From contig CP053163.1 of assembly GCA_014607495.2 (NCBI GenBank), forward strand, positions 8,350,716-8,414,715: a stretch of DNA of 64,000 nt, read 5' to 3'. The translations under genes were made by a program, and so were the position numbers. The notes below the pieces were generated by a model. That model worked only from the letters and a program-made list of their open reading frames with translations. It did not search any database and was not told the DNA's origin. The stretch comes from Carposina sasakii (lineage: Eukaryota; Arthropoda; Insecta; Lepidoptera; Carposinidae). Below are positions 54,485 to 64,000 of the stretch, in pieces; within the stretch, counting starts at the first letter, position 1; each line of letters opens with the position of its first letter.

Positions 54485-57400
54485 ATGTCCTACCCAATTA
54501 AATATCTGTCTCTAGAAAAATCAGAACTCGAGTATGGCTCTTAGAGGTAAAACCATCAGTTCTCGAACTTAGAAAACAAATTACTAAATTATCTGCATTA
54601 CTTCCTGCTGAGGATATATTAGAGTCGCATTTAGAACCTATTGAAGATTTGGAAATCTTTGAAATTAATACTACATTATTAAAAACTAAAACTAACTTGG
54701 ATAATCTCAGAACTACACTGGATAAAAATCTTAGCCTACGAACAGAAACTATACTGAATCACTTATATTATAGAATTATTAGAATAAGTAAAAGCGATGC
54801 AGTTGCTGCTTTATACAATAACTATTGTATGATTTTTAAGCAACAATGTGATGAGTTGGCATCTTTAAAGAAAAAACTAACTTCTCAAACTATATCAACG
54901 TTAACTACTGAGCCTATGTCTGATATGATTTCAGTCTCTTGTGAAAACAAATCAATCTCTGATGTTATTACTAAACTGAAGTTTTCTGGTAAAACTTGTG
55001 TACGAGCTTTTATTCAAAAGGCTGACGAATTAATGCTGTCTAGAAATATTCCTAAGGAAAAGTTGCTGACTTTTGCTTACGAAATTTTTACTGATGAAGC
55101 TCTCCACTGGTTCCGTTACACTAAAGATAAAGTTCATACCTGGGATGAACTTGTGCATCTACTTAAACAAGATTTTAGTCAAGCTGACTATGACTACCGT
55201 CTATTATTTGAGATTAGGAACCGAACTCAAGGTGAACAAGAGAACATCTCTATTTATCTATCGATCATGCACGGTATGTTTTCTCGACTTAGTAAACAAT
55301 TGTCTGAGGATGATCAATTGGAAATCCTTCTACATAACATACGTCCTTGCTATGCTAGTACTCTCGCTGCCTCTCCCGATGTATCAAGTATAGATACTCT
55401 AAAGAAGTTATGTAGTAATTATGAAAATATTCAGGCTCGCATGTCACATTTTCATGAACTTCCAAAAGAAAGTTCCGAGACACTAGCTCGTGAATATGTA
55501 TATAAACATTAGTCATCTACTACATCTTATAAAAACTATACTACAAATAACTATAACTACAATGAAAAACCTAATAATAATAATAATAATAATAATACTT
55601 TATTTGTCTTTGAGTAGGGTTATAAAAGGTCGTAACATATATCAGATAAGTACAATTGCCTTCTCAACCATGGCATGGCATGCAAATATAAAAAAAAAAC
55701 ACATAATAGGCATACAAAACAGGATAATTCTAAAAACAAGATCAAGACGCCAATCAACTCATGCAAATCTCAACCCTCCATCTAGGAACTCTTTTACCGT
55801 ATAAAAAGTTTGATCTGCAAGCCAATTATACAGGTCATTTTTAAATTGATTCAACTGTAGCTCTTTTATTTTTTTAGGTATATTATTAAATATCTTTATG
55901 CACATGGAGTAGCAGTTCTTTTGAAAACGAACACTTCTCGGAATAATTTCTAGGACTAAGCGATTTCGATTTCTAGTGCCTCTGGAAAAAAATTGATCGG
56001 CTCGTTTAAAGTAGTCAGGATTTTGTTTAACAAACTTTGCAGCTTCAAAAATGTATAGACATGGCAAGGTAAGAATTCTTAGGGATTTGAATAATGGTCT
56101 ACATGACTCATCAGGTGCAATTCCGCAGATTGCCCGTATGCATTTCTTCTGAGCAATAAATGCTTTTTTTATGTCGGTACCATTACCCCATATAAGAAGC
56201 CCATATCGCAGAACAGATTCTACGTATGCATAGTATGCTGTAAGAGCCGTATGTCTAGTTGCAGTCCTAGTCAATCGGTTTAATGCATAACAAAATCTAT
56301 TTATTCTACTGCAAACAACTTCTGTATGTTGTTTCCAGTCTAGCTTTTGATCTAGTGTAATGCCTAAAAAGTGAACATTATTTACCTGTTTAAGTTTAGT
56401 TCCTTGGTAGATTATATTTAAATATTCTTTATTATTAAAATGTATAAAATTAGTTTTGTCAATGTTTATTTGTAAATTGTTATCTTTTAGCCAATTTATT
56501 ATTGTTGTTATTACGTTACTTATGTCAATTTCGTGAGTATTTAATGTCATTTGATTATTTGTAGATACTATTACAGAGATGTCGTCAGCGTATAGTACGC
56601 TTTTATATTTAATGATGTTAGGGAGATCGTTTATGTATACTAAAAATAGAAGAGGTCCGAGCACACTACCTTGTGGGACTCCAAACCTATTTTCCCTTAA
56701 GTCGGATCTAAATTTCTGGGTTTCATTTTTTGTGTTTAGCCGTGTAACTTCGACCATCTGGGCTCTGCTGTCTAGGTAAGTTTTAATCCAGTTTAGAGCT
56801 GGGCCTCTAATACCATAATTTTCTAGTTTTTGCAAGAGTTGGTTATGGGAAACGAAGTCGAAAGCTTTACTCATGTCAAAGAAAAGAACAGTGGTGTAAT
56901 TCTTTTCATTTAGGCTTTGCAGGGTTTCATTTACTAGATTAAAAGCTGCTAAAGTAACTGACTTATTTTTTTGAAACCCATATTGGTTTTTCTGTATAAT
57001 ATTATATTTATTGAAGAAGGTTGTTAGTTTGCCATGCATTACCTTCTCGTAAATTTTTGATAGTATAGGTATTAAAGTTATAGGACGATAGTTTCCAACA
57101 TCAGTTTTTTCACCTTTTTTAAACAAAGGCTTGACTATGGATAATTTTAGTTTGTCAGGAAAGACTCCGTTGCTCATTGATAGATTTACTAAATGTGCCA
57201 GTATTAAACTTATTTGATCTTTACACGATTTAATAACCTTAGTGCACACCTCATCGTATCCTTCCGAATTTGTATTATTTAGTGTCATAATAACTTTTCT
57301 AATATTTATTTCATCAATGGGGGTAAGATAGATAGAATTTTTTATTATGTCATATTTGTACTTGTTTGTTACATTATAATTTGATTTATTTGTCAAATTT

Positions 57401-58066
57401 ATGAAATAATCGTTAAAAAAATTGGCTATTTTAATTGGGTCATTTAAAATATTTTTATTACATTTAATTTTATCAATCGTTTTATTATTATATTCTGCAC
57501 CTACGGTTTCCTCTTTTATAACCGTCCATGTGGCTTTGCATATATTTTTACTATTTAAGACATATTTATTATTAGTATTTTTTTTTGCTTTGAATATGCA
57601 TTTTCTTAAAAGTTTCGAGTATACAGAATATGTGTTTTTTTCGGATTTACCTTTTTTTGTGTAGTAATTTTGCCTTAGGGTTCTACTCGTTAAGCAGCTT
57701 TTTTTGATACCACGAGATATCCAGCGTAGGTTCGGTTTAGAGTTAAGTTTTATCCTAACTACTGGGAAACATAGCTTGTATAAGAGACAGAACCACTCAT
57801 AAAATAAACCTAACCAATTCTATAACTATAACCGACAAAATTACATTAAAAAACCTACTAATGAATCTAAAAACTATAATACAAATGCTATTTACAAATC
57901 GTATGATTATAGTAAAAACTCATATTGTCCAAGGTGTCGCAACGATAGCCATTCTCTTAGACAATGTAAAGAATCACACTTTCTCATTTGCTTTAAATGT
58001 GGAAAGAAAGGTGTACGTTATCCGGACTGTACTGATTGTCAACCTAAGTCCGACACAAAAAACTAG
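54485..58066 (+). pseudogene. Gag gene of a gypsy-type element, split by a LINE
   Basis: The frame starts at ATG 54485 (MSYPIKYLSLEKSELEYG) and shifts near 54535. It continues through a retrotransposon gag domain (VRAFIQKADELMLSRNIP, EIFTDEALHWFRYTKDKVHTW, LLFEIRNRTQGEQENISIYL). A TAG at 55510-55512 follows, and at 55575 a LINE interrupts it. After the LINE (from 57806) the frame resumes with zinc knuckle CPRCRNDSHSLRQC, then CFKCGKKGVRYPDC in which the expected His is Val, and ends at 58066. Gag would form the particle and bind RNA. No protease, polymerase or integrase follows, so this is a gag-only or deleted element. Frameshift, stop and insertion show that it is dead. Confidence 0.85.
55575..57805 (-). 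CDS. 5'-truncated LINE, reverse transcriptase frame open throughout (partial)
   Basis: The LINE lies between copies of an 8-bp duplication (aaacctaa at 55567-55574 and 57806-57813) and ends in (AAT)n at the left, so it was copied in by target-primed reverse transcription. The minus-strand frame is open from the truncation point to the stop at 55759. It runs from FYEWFCLLYKLCF and the linker NLRWISRGIKKSCL to the reverse transcriptase: NYRPITLIPILSKIYEKV, FFDMSKAFDFVSHNQLL, GVPQGSVLGPLLFLVYINDL and LYADDISVIV, then a C-terminal region. The endonuclease and any ORF1 were not copied. The frame carries no stop, which implies a recent insertion. Clade not resolved (jockey or CR1 group). Confidence 0.9.
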
Positions 58067-58326
58067 TTAGGATGGATTAACAGCCGATGACCGCGACTTG
58101 ACTTGATTGAATCTCGCAAATTCGAAACTAGACCTTTATTGATTTGATTAGGGCATTCTAAGTTTATTTTAGTTTCGATCACATCATAGTAATGTGTTTT
58201 TAATACCATTTGCTCGCTATTTTGTCCTCAAATTTTAGCGAAATTCCTCTCAGCTATCTTGCAAAATTTACTATACCTACATACAGCATGTAACAGAAGG
58301 GGTATACATAGGTACATACATACATA
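58067..58326. other. Short non-coding stretch
   Basis: No 3' LTR of the gag element is recognisable here. Confidence 0.45.
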
Positions 58327-58371
58327 CAGGGTGTAAAAAGACAGCGATGTTTTTTTAATACCTCGTATTCT

Positions 58372-59689
58372 CTTATCTTCATTCGCTAAAGTGTTCGAAA
58401 CAACATTGCATAAAGTTATACACGACCAAATAAAGGCGCAACTATCAGATTCACAACACGGTTTCAGACCAGGACGTAGCACTACAAGTAACTTGCTCGC
58501 CTTTGTGTCGGCAGTTGTGCCGGCGGTGGATGCTGGGTTGCAGGTTGATGCGGCTTATTTCGACTTCAGGAAGGCGTTCGACGTGGTAGACAATGATATA
58601 CTGCTGAGCAAGCTAGCACAGATCGGTTGTACCCCCCAAACACTACGTTTTTTCTGTAGCTATCTTGAGGGTCGGAAGCAGTATGTGCAGTACGGAAATT
58701 GCCTATCGGAATCGTATTTTACGCGCTCGGGAGTGAGTCAGGGTTCAAACCTGGGACCTCTCGAGTTTTTAATTATGATCAACGACCTTCCTGATGTCGT
58801 TAAACACTCAGGCTGTCTCCTTTTCGCTGATGATCTTAAGTTGTATAGAGTTATCAGGGATGCCGAGGATATAGTCCATCTACAATGCGACATAGATCAA
58901 GTTGTACAGTGGAGTAAGGAAAATAAATTATTATTTAATACGTCGAAATGTAATATTATATCCTTCACGCGAAAAAAACTAGCGGTCCAGCATAGGTACA
59001 CAATTGACGATGAACCGATGCAGCGGGTGACGTCAGTGCGTGACCTGGGAGTGCGGCTTACTGCTAACTTGTCCTACCGTGAACATATTACCAACGTGTG
59101 TAAGAAGTCTTTCAAGACCTTAGGCTTCGTACTACGAACTGCAGGTGGTTTCACTAGTATAGGTGCCATAAAAAGTTTATATAATGCATTAGTACGAAGT
59201 CAATTGGAGAGTAACGCAGCTATATGGGCCCCAACAGAAGCTAAATATGTCCTCATGTTGGAGCGGATACAAAATAAGTTCACAAGGTATCTGTATTTGA
59301 AACTGTATGGGGTTTATCCTTTTTACCCACTTATGTATCCTACGCTGTTCGTCTTAGGTATGGTAGGATATAACCAGTTAGAGGTTAGGAGATTTCTATT
59401 TTTGTCGAGTTATGTGCTAAGCGTAATACGCGACAAAGTTGTAAACCCATTGGTTCTGGAGCAATGTGGATTGTGGGTACCAAATACATTCTTGCGGACT
59501 AGGACTAATCGGCTCTTCGCGGCGGCGTGTGGTAGAACTAATTTGTTAAAGCGCTCACCTCTGGTCAGAGCCTTGCGGCTGCTGAGTGTCGTCCACGAAA
59601 CGGTGGATTTGTTCTCATGTGCAATGAGTGAATTCACTAGAGTAACAATATTTACAATATGTTACAGGCCAAAGCTGTTGGTATTGTAA
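58372..59689 (+). CDS. LINE reverse transcriptase, C-terminal part (partial)
   Basis: The frame is open from the first copied base (LSSFAKVFETTLHK) to TAA at 59687-59689. Reverse transcriptase motifs are SQHGFRPGRSTTSNLL, FDFRKAFDVVDNDILLSKL, GVSQGSNLGPLEFLIMINDL and LLFADDLKLYR. A C-terminal domain ends with SPLVRALRLLSVVHETVDLF and ICYRPKLLVL. Endonuclease and the first RT blocks are missing through 5' truncation. The LINE 3' end at 42905-43262 shares the last motif. No internal stop is present, consistent with a young insertion. The clade within the jockey/I/CR1 groups is not resolved. Confidence 0.88.
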
Positions 59690-59824
59690 GAATAATAATT
59701 ATTAAATTTTTATTCTAAATTTTTTATGTATAATTTTAATAATAATTTTAATACGATTTAATATGTAACGATTTGGATCATTCTGTTATGTTATATATTA
59801 TATGAAATAAAATAAAATAAAATA
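58372..59824 (+). mobile_element. 5'-truncated LINE inside the foldback element
   Basis: Flanked by attct at 58367-58371 and 59825-59829. The opposite arm of the foldback shows the uninterrupted target, which proves the insertion site. The tail is (AAAAT)n. Confidence 0.9.
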
Positions 59825-60394
59825 ATTCTTTGTAAGGTTACGATCATTTTCTTCTATGGAACCAACCCAGGGAAATGACAAAAAAATACTGTCATTTTAT
59901 TGCAAGCAATGTATTCATTTGATGCTCAAAGTACAAATGTACCTACAAAACTAACATTATTACATTTTGACATGGTATCTTTAAAAAAAAAGTCTGTTAA
60001 TCGATTTCAGATGGATTTATGGTAAAAAATGATAATATTAATGTAACTTTGGACCTCAATATTTTGGAAACCCGTGGTGGAAGCACCCCTGGGAAACCAC
60101 GGGTTTCCAACATATTGAGGTCCAAAGTTACATTAATATTATCGTTTTTTATTACATAAATCTTTTTACTGAAATCGGTTAACAAGCATTTTTTTCAAAG
60201 ATAATGTTACTCGTATAATGTTAGTTTTGTAGGTACATTAAGCATTAAACGAATACGTTGCTTGCAATAAAATGACAGTTTTTTTTCATATTTTTTTGTC
60301 GTTTCCCAGGCTTGGTTTGATAGAAGAAAATGATCGTAACCTTACAAAGAATACGAGGTGTTAAAGAAACATATTTGTCTTTTTACACCCTGTA

Positions 60395-62293
60395 TATAGT
60401 CACCAGTTAGCTTATTAAGTCCCACGTGGTAATGGGTGAGCCTACCGCCACTATATAAAATAGCCCATGATATAAAAACTATTCCCGAAATTTGAGACTA
60501 AATCACATGTTTATATTTCAAAATTCTTTTAAATAGAAAAGTACATTATTAGAGTCTAAGTGACTGTAATAATTTATATGTTTCATTTTCGATTAATACA
60601 AATGGCAAAACAAAACTACAATTTCTGTAGCACTTACCTATAACAATACTTATGTTTCCACTTAGAAATACAATACGAGTACTAACATGCGTCAAATGAA
60701 ATTGTTAAATTTAATCTAAGTGCTTACAAGACTTGACGGCCACTTTACTCGAAGAAGTTGTTTACAATTTCAGACATCATACATAAGTGATATTTATACA
60801 ACTAACCACGGAGAAAAAAGGCCCTAACGAAGTTTGTTCAAAGAAAATATAAAAATACAAAAATAGCTTTGCACTTGATATAAAGTTATTGGCGATATTT
60901 GAGAAAACATGTATGTTACTCAGAGCCTTCTAACTCTCTCTTTCAAAGGCGATTGTTAATTAGATTATGTTTTTTCTCTTTCTTTGTTTGTGTATAAGAA
61001 AAGGCGTGAAAAACTATGGTTGATATAATTACCACGACGAGCATTTCTACATTGACAAACGTGACATCTGATGGCCAGTAGTCGTACCAGCCATTGTAGT
61101 ACTTGGTGATATCACAGTACGCGTGTGTTATAGCTCTTAAATTTCATCTGTACTAATAAGCAACGTTTAGTTATGTAATCCTTAAACAAATAAGATTATT
61201 AGGTAATGTATAATTTTGTGATAAATGCCACTCATTGATCCATTTCAAAATAGATCTGCCCTCGATTCAACAACATTTAGATAGGATCTCGGGACAATCT
61301 CGGTCACCTCGGTCAATTATAAAGTTTAGTTGGAATAAATTGCTATTGGTAGGTATTATAATTAAACGTTGTTATTGGAGTCCCGGATTAAACCTAAAAT
61401 TTTAATACTTTAATTATAATTTTAGAACTGTTAGATAAATGTCATTAGGTATATTTTGCAGATTTGACTGGCATTTCTACATACGGCTGTGTTTCCGAAC
61501 TGGCATTTCAATTTAAGTTCTATATTAGGAATACCTTTACAGAAGGCAACGAAATGGGTATGTAAAACCAGCCTCTATTAACCACCCTAACACTCTTTTA
61601 ACAAGTACTTCTTCTTCTGTGAAATTGATGTCTAAATGTGAGATAAATGTCAGTGCTAACATGTTTGAGAATATCTTCATAGTAACTCAAAATAAACACG
61701 TCAAGTATCGATTTATATTAAGTACCATTTCACTTAAACCTGTATATAATTAATATATTACGATCCAATTCATAAATAATACAATATTCATAATATGCAT
61801 TTATGTTGCTTTACTTCTCACGCTAAGTTTCGTTCGTAAGACGTAAAATGTGAACATTTCAACAAACAGCAATCTTAACGTGTACCGAATTTAAAATGAA
61901 GCCTTTCCCTCCTGAAGTGAGTAACTGAGTAAGAAGTGCTCATTTCCCTCAATGGTATGCTTCAAGTGTTCTGTTTCCCCCAGATTTTTCGTATACTTAT
62001 GTAAATAAGCCGTAAATTATTTCGTTTCAAGATCTGTGAATTAGGAAACTTGTTGCGTGAATAAGTTAGTTAATTTAGTTATTTTCTGTCCAATTATTAC
62101 CTATACAAGTATAGGTACTAAGTAACTATACCTATAGTGATGTAAACTAATCACGGTATAAGAAGTCCGGCGCATTATTCACGAACTAAATAATAATGGA
62201 TGTATAGGTACACTGTTTGTGGGCAGATTCCAAAGATGCTAGCGCTGCGGTAAACGGACCTCTTATTTTGCGATGAATTTAGGTATATTTATA
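60395..62293. other. AT-rich DNA without a gene
   Basis: No supported coding sequence, RNA gene or assignable repeat, apart from short text shared with other repeats near 60405-60475. Confidence 0.45.
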
Positions 62294-62510
62294 TCTTACT
62301 AATATTATAAACGCGAAAACTTGTGAGTATGGATGGATGGATGTTTCTTACTCTTTCACGTAAAAACTGCTGGAGCGATTTTAATGAAATTTGGCATGGA
62401 GTTAGCTGACATCCTGGATTAACACATAGGCTATAATATTTTTATCCCGGATACTTTTGACATTTTGTTTTTTCTGCAGTCCACGCAGACGAAGTCGCGG
62501 GCGTCCATAG
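62294..62510 (+). mobile_element. Helitron-like element
   Basis: Starts TCTTACTAATATTATAAA, contains gtatggatggatggatgttt and agtcgcgggcgtcc, and ends atag where ctag is expected. Same subfamily as 5268. Confidence 0.75.
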
Positions 62511-63212
62511 TTTTTATTTATATATAAAGTCATTCCTGAATGACTGATGGATCAATGCTCTCCCTCGTAGACACTAACCGTGTTATTACAAAAGAATAAA
62601 CATACTTTTAGCTAAACATGACCTAAATTTGGCAGATATGCCCTACATTATGCTGTCAAATGTCAGATTTAAATCGAGTCTAACATTAGGCGCTCTTTTG
62701 TAATAACACCGTAAAACTTGGAGGATTTGTTTTTGTATGGCATAGGCATAATATATGGAAAGGTTTTTCGAAATTCCCACAGGAATAGACATTAACGGGA
62801 TTTCTAATTTCATTATAACGTATTTGTTAGGGTGATTTATCAAACAAGTTACGTCTAAAAGGTTTTAAAAAATCGTACTTAAATCTTTTTCATCTTACGA
62901 GGGAAAGCAAGAGCTGTAGTAATCGATACTTGTGAATTTATAGTAAAACCCGAACCCACACAATATAAAGCACATGCAATCTCGTACCCGCTTTGTTCGC
63001 CGAGGTTATTAAACGAACTGCGAACTTTAAGCATCGAGGAATAGAACCCTAAATTGCTTAAAATATGAGAAGGGTAGCAGTTTCCTCTCTTTGCTTTGCA
63101 GGTCAGTAGGATATAATATGTATAACACGTATACACACGCTACGCGGAAGCCTATATTATAAGGGTGTAACATAACGGGTATATAAGGTGAAAAGCTGTG
63201 ATAAAATATATA
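62511..63212. other. Non-coding stretch
   Basis: Nothing recognised. Confidence 0.4.
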
Positions 63213-63596
63213 CAGGGTGATTTTTGGTCGTCAACGTTCCCGAAAACTACGGAATCTCCTCATCATCACGATCATTTTTCTCCATGGAAGCATACCTGGG
63301 AAGTGTCTGGTTTCCAAAATATTAGGGTCCAAAGTTGAGTAAATAGACTGCGTTTTTCTGCATAAATGCACATAGACGCGCGTAGCAGGATTTTTTCACG
63401 AAAAATAATTAATATCTGTCTATAAAAAAACTAACATAAACACTAGACACTATAAATTTCGCACGATCAAGGAATTTAAATTTTTTTTTCTAATAAAAAA
63501 ATTTTTTTTCCCAGCATTTTTTTTGGCATAAACTTACTTTATTTCATGTATAGAATACGTACCCTTCGTTAAAGGTGGCCACAAAAAAACATCCTG
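63213..63596. mobile_element. MITE of the CAGGGTG superfamily, copy 3
   Basis: TA at 63211-63212 and 63597-63598 flank cagggtgatttttggtcg and the right end aaaaaaacatcctg. Closely similar to the 25416 copy along its whole length. Non-coding. Confidence 0.8.
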
Positions 63597-63598
63597 TA

Positions 63599-64000
63599 GA
63601 GAACCTATAGAAAAAAAATTGAAACTAAAAATTACATGTTTTTGCACTTTTGTTTGTTTGTCTTGTGTGGCTATTTTTAGATATATTATTTTTTATTTAT
63701 TTCTTTATTCAATCCCAAATCTTAAAAGCAACTATTAATAGCATCTATTGTACGTTTCTTGAGCGAGAAAATCGCCGATAGTTAAACGTTTTGTCGCTGA
63801 AACAATAAAAGTTTCCACGAGCACGAACAAAAAGACCTCTCTACTATTCAATGAAAGTATTGAATTAATAATATAATATCGGATTCAAACCCAAAATTCT
63901 CAGAAGCCTTACAATTTCGTATGTGGAATACGCAATACGATACTTTGTTAATTTCCTGTAATTTGTACAAACTAAAGTAATCTATTCCTCTCAATTTTGA
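63599..64000. other. Non-coding end of the window
   Basis: AT-rich; nothing recognised. Confidence 0.4.

Larger units (their letters stand above)
58327..60392. mobile_element. Long foldback element with CAGGGTG ends, split by a LINE
   Basis: TA at 58325-58326 and 60393-60394 flank cagggtgtaaaaagaca and its complement. After removal of the LINE (58372-59824) the element is an approximately 610-bp near-palindrome. The arms meet near 60085, around accgtggtggaagcacccct; the inner arms (about 60030-60075 and 60095-60145) pair nearly perfectly. Blocks such as acgatcattttcttctatgg and aggtccaaagtta relate it to the MITEs at 25416 and 63213. Confidence 0.85.

Overview
This 64-kb window looks like gene-free, transposon-rich intergenic (or intronic) DNA of an insect, most probably a moth or butterfly. 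I found no host protein-coding exon that I could support. The background is AT-rich, with islands of higher GC where retroelements lie. The Lepidoptera call rests on the repeat types: short Helitron-like elements that begin TC, continue TACTAATATTATAAA and end CTAG; tRNA-headed SINEs; and SINEs that share the 3' tail of an RTE-type LINE. These are familiar from moth and butterfly genomes, but the assignment is inference.

Left part (1-9.7 kb): a decayed DIRS-type element (reverse transcriptase/RNase H plus tyrosine recombinase) runs in from the left edge and is followed by a perfect 59-bp inverted repeat. Beyond it lie small foldback, Helitron-like, SINE and MITE copies. From 9695 to 15123 there is a complete, apparently young Ty3/gypsy retrotransposon on the minus strand: 368-bp LTRs differing at one position, a TATT target duplication and one uninterrupted 1435-codon gag-pol frame. 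Its start codon lies inside the LTR. Directly right of it is a decayed retroelement C-terminus with a restriction-like endonuclease signature.

Middle (16-32 kb): AT-rich DNA with many short repeats, namely MITEs with CAGGGTG ends at TA sites, four copies of one tRNA-derived SINE, Helitrons, hairpins, and SINEs sharing the RTE tail. From about 32.0 to 38.0 kb lies a nearly complete jockey-type LINE on the minus strand. It has ORF1 with three zinc knuckles and an ORF2 endonuclease/reverse transcriptase broken by one TGA. Its 3' UTR is packed with stem-loops.

Right part (38-64 kb): a composite foldback element with a LINE tail in it, a 5'-truncated RTE LINE with an 11-bp target duplication, a tRNA-like sequence, a 29-bp minisatellite, and a 510-bp non-autonomous hAT element with an exact 8-bp duplication. 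There is also a Tc1-type transposon with perfect 34-bp inverted repeats and a single nonsense codon. Two nests follow. One is a gypsy-type gag gene (with a tRNA-Lys-type primer site upstream) split by a 5'-truncated LINE. The other is a long foldback element split by a second 5'-truncated LINE. Both LINEs have short target duplications and frames open to the truncation point.

The elements interact in visible ways. LINE enzymes probably mobilised the SINEs. Nesting and target duplications give a relative order of insertion. The gypsy element and the LINEs at 55.6 and 58.4 kb look younger than the DIRS, REL and RTE remnants. I did not find a clearly new defence or metabolic system. The best candidates for something undescribed are the LTR-embedded gag start with seven-fold 3' UTR repeats in the gypsy element, the structured 3' UTR of the jockey element, and the CAGGGTG foldback superfamily.
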